From assembly GCA_964384915.1 (NCBI GenBank), contig CAYLMA010000009.1, positions 48,243 through 112,242 of the forward strand: a stretch of 64,000 bases of DNA, in the 5' to 3' direction. The stretch is from Sulfurimicrobium sp964384915. GTDB taxonomy: Bacteria > Pseudomonadota > Gammaproteobacteria > Burkholderiales > Sulfuricellaceae. Below are positions 24,849 to 33,782 of this stretch, one piece after another. A program made the position numbers and the translations under genes. Every line of letters starts with the position of its first letter. Position 1 is the first letter of the stretch. Under the pieces are notes generated by a model that saw nothing but the letters and a program-made list of their open reading frames with translations, was not told the origin of the DNA and searched no databases.

Positions 24849-25424
24849 TTAATCAATGGCTGAGATTTCCGGGGGAAGCCATCCATTAAGCATTTTTTCC
24901 GCCCAGAATAGTCCAATCACCGTCTTTACATCGGTAATCCGTCCGATGCGCACCCACTCTAGGGCTTCATCCAAGGGTAGGGTGAAAACATCGAGAAATT
25001 CATCGGCATCACGCTTATGAATCCCCTCCGTCAACTCCTGCGCGAGAAACAGGCTCATGCTTTCATTGGAATATCCAATACAGGGGTGGATAGTGGCAAC
25101 ATATTCCCACCTTGCGGCGCTATATCCCGTCTCTTCCAGCAGTTCGCGTTGACCACAAAACAAAGCAGATTCACCAGCATCCAGCTTGCCTGCAGGAAGC
25201 TCGTAGACATCCCGATTCAGTGGATAACGAAATTGACGCTCCATGACTACTTGCCCATTCGCCAACAGGGGAATGATGACGACCGCGCCCGGATGCAGAA
25301 TGTATTCGCGTCGGGCCGAGTGACCGTTTGGCAGTTGTACCTGGTCTTCCTTGACATGCAGTAAACCGCCCTGGTAAACAGTTTGGCTGCTTAGCTGATT
25401 TTCTGTCAGATCAATTTTAGCCAT
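24849..25424 (-). CDS. nudF: Nudix hydrolase, ADP-ribose pyrophosphatase type
   Basis: Hydrolyses ADP-ribose or related nucleoside diphosphates. The Nudix box is complete: GKLDAGESALFCGQRELLEE then TGY, matching GX5EX7REUXEEXGU. The preceding ERQFRYPLNRDVYELPAG is characteristic of the ADP-ribose group. Length is 191 residues. It is divergent from a 440-base segment without a clear gene, which separates it from the nuo operon. Confidence 0.9.
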   Translation of the reverse strand: MAKIDLTENQLSSQTVYQGGLLHVKEDQVQLPNGHSARREYILHPGAVVIIPLLANGQVVMERQFRYPLNRDVYELPAGKLDAGESALFCGQRELLEETGYSAARWEYVATIHPCIGYSNESMSLFLAQELTEGIHKRDADEFLDVFTLPLDEALEWVRIGRITDVKTVIGLFWAEKMLNGWLPPEISAID

Positions 25425-25863
25425 TTTTTTCCCGTTAAAATTAGACCATGTCAGAGCATTCCGATATGGCTTTCATAGAGGCAAGATTTGTTTGCCTGCA
25501 AAAAAGTTGAAGCCTGCCTTTCTGGCACTGGATTTGTCGGTGGACTCTTCAAGCTGAACAGTGGCGCAGTTCAAAATGACCTGATGAAGGACGTTCCATC
25601 GGCCAGCCTGTCGAAAGCCTACTCAAGATCCAGGAAGCGCTGGACGTGACGTTCTGTAAAAGCTTTGAAGAGCACTGGCAATCACATCACTCTACGACTT
25701 TCCAACCGCTATTCCGCCAGTTTCTGAAATTATGTGAGTACGGAAATGAGGAGATTGCTTACCGCATGCTGTGGCCTGGCATGGCGTATACAACTGAACA
25801 GGCTGCTGAAGCGCGGGCCTCGAAGGAAAGCTTCAAAAAAGCAGCGTAAATAAACCGCTATCC
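25425..25863. other. Gap with no convincing gene; possible gene remnant on plus strand
   Basis: The segment of about 440 bases between nudF and the DUF2818 gene has no recognisable intact gene. A plus-strand frame is open from about 25580 to 25849; its only usable start is GTG at 25646, giving 67 residues (begins MTFCKSFEEHWQS, ends SFKKAA). A separate short frame starts at ATG 25448 (MSEHSDMAFIEARFVCLQKS, then stop). The pieces may be a decayed gene. No family was recognised and there is no good ribosome-binding site. Confidence 0.35.
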
Positions 25864-26154
25864 CTAGCGCTTTCGCCACAGGTAGCGGTAAGTAAAACCG
25901 GGGAACGCAAATACGAGGAATAGGCAGATAGAGATCGCATAAAACTCCCAATTCTGGGAATGGCGAGTCGTCAATTGGCGCTCCAGCAGCACGGCTATCC
26001 CGCCCACGATAAAATATAGCACCAGTAATTCAGAAAGTTGCCATGCCAGATGTTTACCGTTCTTCAACGGCATGACCAGCAGCATCCGCTCGGAAATAAA
26101 AGGGATGTTTGCAGCTGCAAGTGCAAGCAGCAGTAGGGTCATGCCAGGAATCAC
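25864..26154 (-). CDS. DUF2818 family membrane protein, complex I operon associated
   Basis: Small membrane protein with three hydrophobic segments (LLLLALAAANIPFI, LLVLYFIVGGIAVLL and FYAISICLFLVFAFPGF). It follows nuoN in many betaproteobacteria and has no known function. The best start is GTG at 26154, which overlaps the nuoN stop as GTGA; ATG at 26142 and 26184 are alternatives. The conserved ending GFTYRYLWRKR is intact. It may be an assembly or stability factor of complex I (inference from position). Confidence 0.85.
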   Translation of the reverse strand: MIPGMTLLLLALAAANIPFISERMLLVMPLKNGKHLAWQLSELLVLYFIVGGIAVLLERQLTTRHSQNWEFYAISICLFLVFAFPGFTYRYLWRKR

Positions 26155-27599
26155 AATAGCGAACGTTGAATCGAATAAGCGCACAACGCCATCAATGGCT
26201 GGGGAAGAATACCCAGTGCCAGCACGGCCAGACCATTGGTGCTAATCATCATTGCCATATCGCCTTCGGGCCGGATAGGCGCATCATCCTGCGGAGCATC
26301 AAAATACATCAATTTGATTATTCGCAGGTAATAGAACGCACCGATGACAGAGAACAGCACAGCAGCCACAACCAGCCACAGGAAGCCCGCTTGCAGGGCG
26401 GCCTGCAACACTGACAACTTCGCGTAGAAGCCTACTGTTGGTGGAATGCCTGCCATAGAGAACATGAACAGCAACATCATGAAAGCGTACCAAGGGCTGC
26501 GCTGATTGAGGCCCTTGAAATCGTCCAGGTTTTCAGCCTCGAATCCCTGGCGCGACATCAACATCACCATTCCAAAGCCGCCCACGCTCATCATCACATA
26601 TACAAGAACGTAAAACATCGCCGAGCTATAACCGTTCAAGGAGCCCGAGAGGAAGCCCAGCAGCAGGAAACCCATATGTGAAATTGTCGAGTAGGCCAAC
26701 ATGCGCTTGATGTTGGTTTGTGCGATGGCAGTTATATTACCGATGGCCATGGAGAGGAACGCCATGATTACCAACATGCCCTGCCAGTCCTGAACCAATC
26801 CCTGCAAACCTTCAACCAGGAGTCGAGCAACAAAGGCAAATGCCGCGATCTTTGGCGCGGAGCCAATAAAAAGGGTCACAGCTGTAGGCGCCCCCTGATA
26901 TACGTCAGGAATCCACATGTGGAACGGCACCACGCCAAGCTTGAAGGCCAAGCCCGCAACGACGAACACCAAGCCGAATGTCAACACCACGTGATTGCCA
27001 GTGGTGTGCTGTATCACCGTTGCTACCTGATTGATGTTCAGGCTACCCGTTGCACCATACAGCATGGACATGCCATACAAAAGCAAACCGGAAGCAAGGG
27101 CGCCAAGGACAAAATATTTCATGGCTGCTTCGGTTGCAAGCGCGGAATCGCGCTGCAAAGCCACCATGGCATAGAGGCTGAGCGATAGCAGCTCAAGGCC
27201 CATGTATAGGACAAGAAAGTGATTGGCCGAGATCATGACCATCATTCCCAGCAGGGAGAACAGCGCAAGGGCAAAAAACTCACCACGGAACATCCCGCGC
27301 AGGCTGATGTAAGTACGGGAATACACCAGAACAACGGAAACGGCCACATAGCTCATGAGCTTTAGTACATCGCTCATGGCGTCGTCCACAAACATGTTGC
27401 TGAAAGTATATTGCGGTACAGCGCTATGGGTAGACACAGTAATCCATGCAGCACCCAGCAGGGTGATCTGAGTCAGCGCATACGTGACAAAACGGTTCTT
27501 GGAAGAAAGGAACAGGTCAACGATGAGAATCAACGAGACCATCACCAAGACAAATATTTCAGGTAGCGCGGGGGTCAGGTTGGGCATGGGAAATGTCAT
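26151..27599 (-). CDS. nuoN: NADH-quinone oxidoreductase subunit N
   Basis: Antiporter-like membrane subunit of complex I, 482 residues with about 14 hydrophobic segments. The conserved block AIAQTNIKRMLAYSTISHMG is present, with the proton-channel lysines. KLGVVPFHMWIPDVYQGAPT is the other hallmark. It is the last of the 14 subunit genes and overlaps the DUF2818 gene. It lies 11 bases after nuoM. Confidence 0.97.
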   Translation of the reverse strand: MTFPMPNLTPALPEIFVLVMVSLILIVDLFLSSKNRFVTYALTQITLLGAAWITVSTHSAVPQYTFSNMFVDDAMSDVLKLMSYVAVSVVLVYSRTYISLRGMFRGEFFALALFSLLGMMVMISANHFLVLYMGLELLSLSLYAMVALQRDSALATEAAMKYFVLGALASGLLLYGMSMLYGATGSLNINQVATVIQHTTGNHVVLTFGLVFVVAGLAFKLGVVPFHMWIPDVYQGAPTAVTLFIGSAPKIAAFAFVARLLVEGLQGLVQDWQGMLVIMAFLSMAIGNITAIAQTNIKRMLAYSTISHMGFLLLGFLSGSLNGYSSAMFYVLVYVMMSVGGFGMVMLMSRQGFEAENLDDFKGLNQRSPWYAFMMLLFMFSMAGIPPTVGFYAKLSVLQAALQAGFLWLVVAAVLFSVIGAFYYLRIIKLMYFDAPQDDAPIRPEGDMAMMISTNGLAVLALGILPQPLMALCAYSIQRSLL

Positions 27600-27610
27600 G
27601 AAACGGCCTT

Positions 27611-29095
27611 TTACAGTTTACTTTGTGCCACATGGGCGAGCAGATTGTTGACCGAAGCGTGCATCACTTCAGTAAAGGGCAGGGGGTAGAGCCCCATTCC
27701 GAGAACTGCCACAGCGAGCAAACCCAACACTAGAAATTCCCGCTTGCTAATATCTTTTAAATGTTCAACATGAGTGTTTGCCACGGGACCGAAGACGACA
27801 CGTTTGTACATCCACAATGTATAAGCAGCGCCAAAAATAAGCGTTGTCGCAGCCAGGAATCCGTACCAGAAATTGACTTTGACCGCGGCCATAATCACCA
27901 TGAATTCACCTACAAAACCGCTGGTTCCTGGAAGTCCCGAGTTTGCCATGGCAAAGAGCATGAAGAATGCAGCGAACACAGGCATTTTGTTGGCTACGCC
28001 ACCATAATCTGATATTTCACGAGAATGCATGCGGTCATACATTACGCCCACGCACAGAAACATGGCACCCGATATGAAGCCGTGAGAGATCATCTGTACC
28101 AGCGCACCCTCCATGCCCATATTATTGAAAAGGAAGAATCCAAGGGTCACGAATCCCATGTGTGATATGGAAGAATAAGCAATCAGCTTTTTCATGTCAC
28201 TTTGCGCAAGGGCCACCAAGCCAATATAGACTACAGCTACCAGGGACAGCGTTATCATGAATCCGGATAGAGCGTGGCTGGCATCGGGAAGAATAGGCAG
28301 TGAAAAACGCAGAAAGCCGTAGGCACCGAGTTTCAGCATGATCGCGGCCAGGACAACCGAACCGCCAGTAGGAGCTTCAACGTGAGCATCTGGCAACCAG
28401 GTATGCACCGGCCACATTGGCACCTTGACTGCAAACGCAGCAAAGAAGGCAATAAAGATCAATATTTGGACGTTAAGATCAAGTGGCAACCTGTGGTAGT
28501 CGAGAATGCTGAAGCTGCCGCCTGACTTGTGGTACAAGTAGATAAAAGCAACCAGCATCAGCAAAGAGCCAAGCAATGTGTAGAGGAAGAACTTAACTGC
28601 TGCATACACGCGATTTGGGCCACCCCAGACGCCGATGGCGATAAACATCGGGATCAGCATAGCTTCCCAGAAAACATAAAACAGCACTGCATCCAGCGCG
28701 GAGAACACGCCTATCATCAAGCCAGACATGATCAGAAAGGCTGCCATGTACTGCGCAACTTTCTTTTCAATCACATTCCAACCGGCAATCACAACCAACA
28801 CTGTGGTAAAGGTAGTGAGCAGGATAAACAGCATGGATATGCCATCCACGCCAAGATGGTAATTAATGTTGAAAGTTTCGATCCATGGCGCATTTTCAAC
28901 AAACTGCATTTCACTGGTCAGGCGATTAAATCCCGTGAAGAGCGGTATGCTAACCAGAAAATTGGCCCCGGAACCGATCAAGGCAATTATGCGGGCAAAT
29001 TGCGCATTACGATCACTGCCCGTAGCAAGCACCAGCAAGCCCGCCACGATTGGCAGCCAAATAACCCAACTTAACAATGTCGAACCTTCGCTCAT
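27611..29095 (-). CDS. nuoM: NADH-quinone oxidoreductase subunit M
   Basis: Antiporter-like membrane subunit of complex I, 494 residues. VPMWPVHTWLPDAHVEAPTG and ALAQSDMKKLIAYSSISHMG are the hallmark blocks, and the essential glutamate of helix 5 is visible in YVFWEAMLIPMF. It lies 121 bases downstream of nuoL, the largest gap in the operon; that gap shows no clear gene or terminator. Confidence 0.97.
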   Translation of the reverse strand: MSEGSTLLSWVIWLPIVAGLLVLATGSDRNAQFARIIALIGSGANFLVSIPLFTGFNRLTSEMQFVENAPWIETFNINYHLGVDGISMLFILLTTFTTVLVVIAGWNVIEKKVAQYMAAFLIMSGLMIGVFSALDAVLFYVFWEAMLIPMFIAIGVWGGPNRVYAAVKFFLYTLLGSLLMLVAFIYLYHKSGGSFSILDYHRLPLDLNVQILIFIAFFAAFAVKVPMWPVHTWLPDAHVEAPTGGSVVLAAIMLKLGAYGFLRFSLPILPDASHALSGFMITLSLVAVVYIGLVALAQSDMKKLIAYSSISHMGFVTLGFFLFNNMGMEGALVQMISHGFISGAMFLCVGVMYDRMHSREISDYGGVANKMPVFAAFFMLFAMANSGLPGTSGFVGEFMVIMAAVKVNFWYGFLAATTLIFGAAYTLWMYKRVVFGPVANTHVEHLKDISKREFLVLGLLAVAVLGMGLYPLPFTEVMHASVNNLLAHVAQSKL

Positions 29096-29216
29096 AACTT
29101 CCCTAAATTACTCTGTCTCATTCCATTAGTTATGAAGACTAGGCGGGCTGGCTCAAACTGCGCAAGCAGAACAGAAAGACAGGCAGCATAATATTCATAC
29201 AATACAAACGGATTCA

Positions 29217-31208
29217 TCATCTAACGAACAGCGAAACCATCAAAAATACGCCGATGATCATGGCAAAGGCGTAATGGTAAATATAGCCGGACTGCACATG
29301 CCTGATCAGCGAGGAGAACCAACCCACCAAACGTGCAGTGCCATTTACGAACAAACCATCAATCAACCATACATCGCCAACACGCCACAGAAAACGCGCA
29401 AGCAACCGTGCACCGCCTGCAAAGAAAATATCGTTGAAGGCGTCAAACCCGTATTTTTTCTCCAAAATAGTGGAAACCAGAGAGAATCTTGCCTTGATTA
29501 CCGCCGGCAGTTCAGGACGGCGGATATACAGATACCAGGCAGTTCCAGCGCCGCCGATGGCAAGCCAGAATGGAAGAGTTGTCAGCGCGTGCAGCATCAT
29601 CCCCCAAACGCCGTGAAATTCTGCAGCCATATGGTGCAGGGCCGGATGAGTATCGGAAATATATATAGTGTCGCCGAAGAAACCACCGAACAGCATCGGC
29701 CCGATAAACCAACCTGCAGCGATGGATGGTATGGCAAGCAGTAGCAAGGGCACGGTTACAACCCATGGAGACTCGTGCGGTACGGCCGGGCCGTGATGCC
29801 CGTGGTCGTCATGATGGCCGTGACCGGCGGCAGGCGCATGGCGGAAACGTTCCTCGCCGTGAAAAGTGTAGAACACCAGTCGGAAAGAATAGAATCCCCC
29901 GATGAAAACACCGGCAAGAATAGCAAAGTATGCAAAGCCGGCCCCGGGAATCGTTGAAAGCCCGACCGCCTCGATTATCGAATCCTTGGAGAAGAAACCA
30001 GCGAATGGGGGCAGGCCTGCATTGGCAATCGCGCCGATGAGCACAGTCAGATAAGTGATCGGCATGTACTTACGCAGCCCCCCCATGAAGCGCATATCCT
30101 GCTGGTGATGCATGGCCATGATCACGGAACCGGCCCCCAGAAACAGTACTGCTTTGAAGAAAGCGTGAGTCATGAGGTGGAACATTGCAGCAGAATATGC
30201 CGATGCACCCAGTGCCACGGTCATGTAGCCAAGCTGCGACAAGGTTGAATAAGCAACTACGCGTTTAATGTCAGTTTGAACGATGGCAATCAGAGCCATG
30301 AATAATGCGGTAATTGATCCAATGACGATGACGAAAGACAGCGCAGCTTCGCTCAACTCAAACAGTGGAGACATGCGCGAAACCATGAAAATACCTGCAG
30401 TCACCATTGTTGCTGCGTGAATCAACGCAGATATCGGTGTCGGGCCTTCCATGGAATCCGGCAGCCACACGTGCAAAGGAAACTGAGCCGATTTACCCAT
30501 GGCTCCAATAAAGAGAAGGATACAAATTACCGTTAGCAGGCTCCAAGTTTCGCCGGGCAGCAGACTTACGCCCAGAGAAGACATTTCTGGCGCCATCGAA
30601 AATACTGCTGCGTAATCCAGTGTGCCAAAGTACGCCAGCACCATGCCAATACCAAGCAAGAAGCCAAAGTCGCCAACGCGGTTGACAAGGAAGGCTTTCA
30701 AATTTGCATATGTGGCCGTCGGCTTGGTATACCAGAATCCGATCAGAAGATAGGATACCAAACCGACCGCTTCCCAGCCGAAGAAGAGCTGCAGGAAGTT
30801 GTTGCTCATCACCAGCATCAGCATTGAGAAGGTAAATAGAGAGATGTAGCTGAAAAAACGCTGATAACCCGGATCCTCAGCCATATAGCCGATGGTGTAG
30901 ATATGGACCATTAGTGAAACAAAGGTCACCACCACCATCATCAAGGCTGATAATTTGTCAATCAGGAATCCGACTTCAAACCGAATTTCACCCGAAGTCA
31001 TCCATGTATACACGCTGCCGTTGAAAACGTGCCCGGCAGACACATCCTGAAAAATGACAACAGAAGCAATGAATGAAACGGCGACACCCACAATCGTTAC
31101 CCAGTGCGATAGCGCGCGGCCGATATACTTGCCGAACAAGCCAGCTATCACCGCCCCTACGAGGGGCGCCAGAGGCACGAGCAGATATAGTTTTTGCATT
31201 TCGGTCAT
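29217..31208 (-). CDS. nuoL: NADH-quinone oxidoreductase subunit L
   Basis: Largest antiporter-like subunit of complex I, 663 residues. Hallmarks are FFGWEAVGLVSYLLIGFW, SAQFPLHVWLPDSMEGPTP and IVQTDIKRVVAYSTLSQLGY. The C-terminus carries the long amphipathic helix that runs along the other pumps and a final membrane anchor. A His-rich loop (HGHHDDHGHHG) lies near residue 470. It is 42 bases downstream of nuoK. Confidence 0.97.
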   Translation of the reverse strand: MTEMQKLYLLVPLAPLVGAVIAGLFGKYIGRALSHWVTIVGVAVSFIASVVIFQDVSAGHVFNGSVYTWMTSGEIRFEVGFLIDKLSALMMVVVTFVSLMVHIYTIGYMAEDPGYQRFFSYISLFTFSMLMLVMSNNFLQLFFGWEAVGLVSYLLIGFWYTKPTATYANLKAFLVNRVGDFGFLLGIGMVLAYFGTLDYAAVFSMAPEMSSLGVSLLPGETWSLLTVICILLFIGAMGKSAQFPLHVWLPDSMEGPTPISALIHAATMVTAGIFMVSRMSPLFELSEAALSFVIVIGSITALFMALIAIVQTDIKRVVAYSTLSQLGYMTVALGASAYSAAMFHLMTHAFFKAVLFLGAGSVIMAMHHQQDMRFMGGLRKYMPITYLTVLIGAIANAGLPPFAGFFSKDSIIEAVGLSTIPGAGFAYFAILAGVFIGGFYSFRLVFYTFHGEERFRHAPAAGHGHHDDHGHHGPAVPHESPWVVTVPLLLLAIPSIAAGWFIGPMLFGGFFGDTIYISDTHPALHHMAAEFHGVWGMMLHALTTLPFWLAIGGAGTAWYLYIRRPELPAVIKARFSLVSTILEKKYGFDAFNDIFFAGGARLLARFLWRVGDVWLIDGLFVNGTARLVGWFSSLIRHVQSGYIYHYAFAMIIGVFLMVSLFVR

Positions 31209-31250
31209 GGTTCTTATCGGCTGTCAGATGTCTTGTGCAAGCACTGACGC

Positions 31251-31556
31251 TTATCCCTTCAAATGGTCCAGATTTTGCACGTTAATCGTACGCAGATTGC
31301 GGAATAGCACTACCAGAATTGCCAGTCCGATGGCAGCTTCTGCTGCAGCCACGGTCAGAATGAAAAACACAAATACCTGCCCTGCAGTATCATTGAGGTA
31401 ATGCGAAAACGCGACAAAATTCATGTTTACCGCCAATAGCATCAGTTCGATGGCCATTAACAGCACAATCACATTTTTTCGGTTAAGAAATATCCCCAGC
31501 ACGCTGATGGCGAACAAAATGGCGCCGAGTACCAAGTAGTGGGATAGCGTCAGCAC
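31251..31556 (-). CDS. nuoK: NADH-quinone oxidoreductase subunit K
   Basis: Membrane subunit of 101 residues with three helices. The two conserved membrane glutamates are visible in LLMAIELMLLAVN and AAAEAAIGLAILV. It follows nuoJ after 10 bases and matches the usual length. Confidence 0.96.
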   Translation of the reverse strand: MLTLSHYLVLGAILFAISVLGIFLNRKNVIVLLMAIELMLLAVNMNFVAFSHYLNDTAGQVFVFFILTVAAAEAAIGLAILVVLFRNLRTINVQNLDHLKG

Positions 31557-31566
31557 GAGTGAGTCC

Positions 31567-32217
31567 TCAAGATTGTTTCTCCATTTGCTCTGTAGATTCC
31601 GGTTTCTGCCTCAGCTTATTGTCAGCTGCTACAGGAATGATGCGTAGGCGATCATTACGTCGTACCGCTATCTGCTGGGCTGAATCCTGATATTTCGTAT
31701 CCTTGCGGCGACGCAGTGTTAGCGCTATGGCGGCAACAATCGCCACCAAAAGGATCACTGAAGCGATTTCAAACGGGTATACATACTCGGTATATATCAA
31801 GCGCCCCAATTCCTTGATATTGCTGTATTCCGGGCCATGAATTACCGGCGACACACCGCTTCCATTCGCCCAGAAATTTCGACCGGCAACCACCACCGCC
31901 ATTTCTGCTGCCATCAGTACGGCCACCAGCAAGGCAAAAGGCAGGTTATCCCAGAAACCCTCGCGCAATGTGTCGTAATTGATATCCAGCATCATTACCA
32001 CGAATAGGAACAGCACCATCACAGCCCCTACGTACACCAGCACCAGCACAATGGCTAGAAACTCGGCCTGCAGCATGATCCACAGCGCTGCAGCGGTAAA
32101 AAAAGCCAACACCAGAAACAGTGCCGAGTGCACCGGGTTGCGCGCAGTCACCACACGTGCTGAAGCAACCAGCAAAATTGTGGCAAAAAAGTAAAAGATC
32201 AGCGTTTGCGCATTCAT
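31567..32217 (-). CDS. nuoJ: NADH-quinone oxidoreductase subunit J
   Basis: Membrane subunit of 216 residues with five hydrophobic segments. The conserved third-helix segment LVYVGAVMVLFLFVVMMLD is present. A hydrophilic C-terminal tail of about 45 residues, rich in basic and polar residues, extends beyond the last helix. It lies between nuoI and nuoK. Confidence 0.96.
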   Translation of the reverse strand: MNAQTLIFYFFATILLVASARVVTARNPVHSALFLVLAFFTAAALWIMLQAEFLAIVLVLVYVGAVMVLFLFVVMMLDINYDTLREGFWDNLPFALLVAVLMAAEMAVVVAGRNFWANGSGVSPVIHGPEYSNIKELGRLIYTEYVYPFEIASVILLVAIVAAIALTLRRRKDTKYQDSAQQIAVRRNDRLRIIPVAADNKLRQKPESTEQMEKQS

Positions 32218-32238
32218 TAACTGAATCCTGTCAAAAAA

Positions 32239-32730
32239 CTAGCGATATTTCGCATCTGCAGCCCTGTCCTTTGCGATTTGTGCTTCATGTTTATCGCCAA
32301 CTGCCAGCAACATCTGTTTTGTGTAGTAAAGATCGCCACGTTTTTCACCGTGGTAATCGAAAATCCGGGTCTCCACGATGGAATCCACGGGGCACGATTC
32401 CTCGCAAAATCCACAGAATATGCACTTGGTCAGATCGATGTCGTAGCGTGTGGTACGTCGTGTACCGTCGGCACGCTCTTCCATGTCAATCTGAATAGCC
32501 ATGGCCGGGCAAACAGCTTCGCAAAGTTTGCATGCAATGCAGCGCTCTTCTCCATTTGGATAGCGGCGTAATGCATGTAGGCCGCGGAAACGAGGCGACA
32601 TCGGAGTACGTTCCTCGGGATACTGCACAGTGATCTTGCGCGCAAACAAATACCGACCAGTCACGGCCATACCCTGAAGCAACTCGATCAGTAGCAGACT
32701 CTTGAAGAATGCAGTTAGGCTTTTCATCAT
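32239..32730 (-). CDS. nuoI: NADH-quinone oxidoreductase subunit I
   Basis: Peripheral-arm subunit that carries the two [4Fe-4S] clusters N6a and N6b. The two motifs are CIACKLCEAVCP and CIFCGFCEESCP. Length of 163 fits. The N-terminal helix LLIELLQGMAVTGRYLF is typical. It passes electrons toward NuoB. Confidence 0.97.
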   Translation of the reverse strand: MMKSLTAFFKSLLLIELLQGMAVTGRYLFARKITVQYPEERTPMSPRFRGLHALRRYPNGEERCIACKLCEAVCPAMAIQIDMEERADGTRRTTRYDIDLTKCIFCGFCEESCPVDSIVETRIFDYHGEKRGDLYYTKQMLLAVGDKHEAQIAKDRAADAKYR

Positions 32731-32749
32731 TTCGATTTAGTCTTGCTCT

Positions 32750-33778
32750 TCAGTGGAACAAATAACCCAGCGGGGTCTGCATCATGGCGCCTACAAACAG
32801 CAGCCACACCAGCGTCACTGGAATGAAAACCTTCCAACCCAGACGCATGATCTGGTCATAACGGTAACGGGGGAACGTTGCCCGGAACCACAAGAACAGG
32901 AATAGCACGAAACATATTTTCGCAATCAGCCAGAAGAAACCGGGAATCCATGTAAATGGAGCGACATCGAATGGCGGCAACCATCCTCCCAGGAACATCA
33001 GTGCCGTCAGCGTAGCGACCAAGATCATGTTCGCATATTCAGCGAGGAAAAATACCGCAAATGCCATACCGGAATACTCAGCATGGAAACCGACGATCTC
33101 TGATTCACCTTCAGCAACGTCAAATGGTGCTCGGTTGATTTCTGCCACCGAGGAAATCAAGTACACCAAAAACATCGGAAACAAGGGCAACCAATACCAG
33201 CTAAAAAAACTGGAGCCCTTTTGCGCATTGACAATTTCGACCAGATTCAGACTCTGCGCTGCCATCAGCACTCCTACAAGAGCAAAGCCCATTGCGATTT
33301 CATAAGATACGATTTGGGCTGCCGAACGCATGGCACCCAGAAATGGATATTTTGAGTTCGAAGCCCAGCCGGCAAGCACTATTCCATAAACGCCCATGGA
33401 AGTTATGGCCATAATGTAAAGCAGGCTGGCGTCAATGTTTGCCAAAACCAGTTCCGGTGAGAAAGGCACTACGGCCCAAGCCGCCAGCGCCGGCGCCATC
33501 GCCAGAACCGGACCGAGCAGGAACAGTTTTTTATTGGCGCCGCTGGGAATGATGATTTCCTTCATCATCAGCTTCACGCCGTCGGCAATCGGTTGCAATA
33601 GTCCCAGTGGCCCTACTCGATTAGGCCCAATGCGTACCTGCATGTAGCCGATCACCTTGCGTTCTGCATAAGTAACATAAGCCACAGCCAGCAGTAAGGG
33701 ACCGACAATGGCGATGATTTTCAACAGCGTCCACACCACCGGCCATGCGGGGCCCAACAGGGATTGAAAGAATTCCAT
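32750..33778 (-). CDS. nuoH: NADH-quinone oxidoreductase subunit H
   Basis: Membrane subunit that forms part of the quinone chamber and joins the two arms. It has 342 residues and eight or nine helices. Conserved quinone-chamber loops are visible: YAERKVIGYMQVRIGPNRVG and EINRAPFDVAEGESEIVGF. It lies 4 bases after nuoG. Confidence 0.97.
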   Translation of the reverse strand: MEFFQSLLGPAWPVVWTLLKIIAIVGPLLLAVAYVTYAERKVIGYMQVRIGPNRVGPLGLLQPIADGVKLMMKEIIIPSGANKKLFLLGPVLAMAPALAAWAVVPFSPELVLANIDASLLYIMAITSMGVYGIVLAGWASNSKYPFLGAMRSAAQIVSYEIAMGFALVGVLMAAQSLNLVEIVNAQKGSSFFSWYWLPLFPMFLVYLISSVAEINRAPFDVAEGESEIVGFHAEYSGMAFAVFFLAEYANMILVATLTALMFLGGWLPPFDVAPFTWIPGFFWLIAKICFVLFLFLWFRATFPRYRYDQIMRLGWKVFIPVTLVWLLFVGAMMQTPLGYLFH

Positions 33779-33782
33779 CAGA

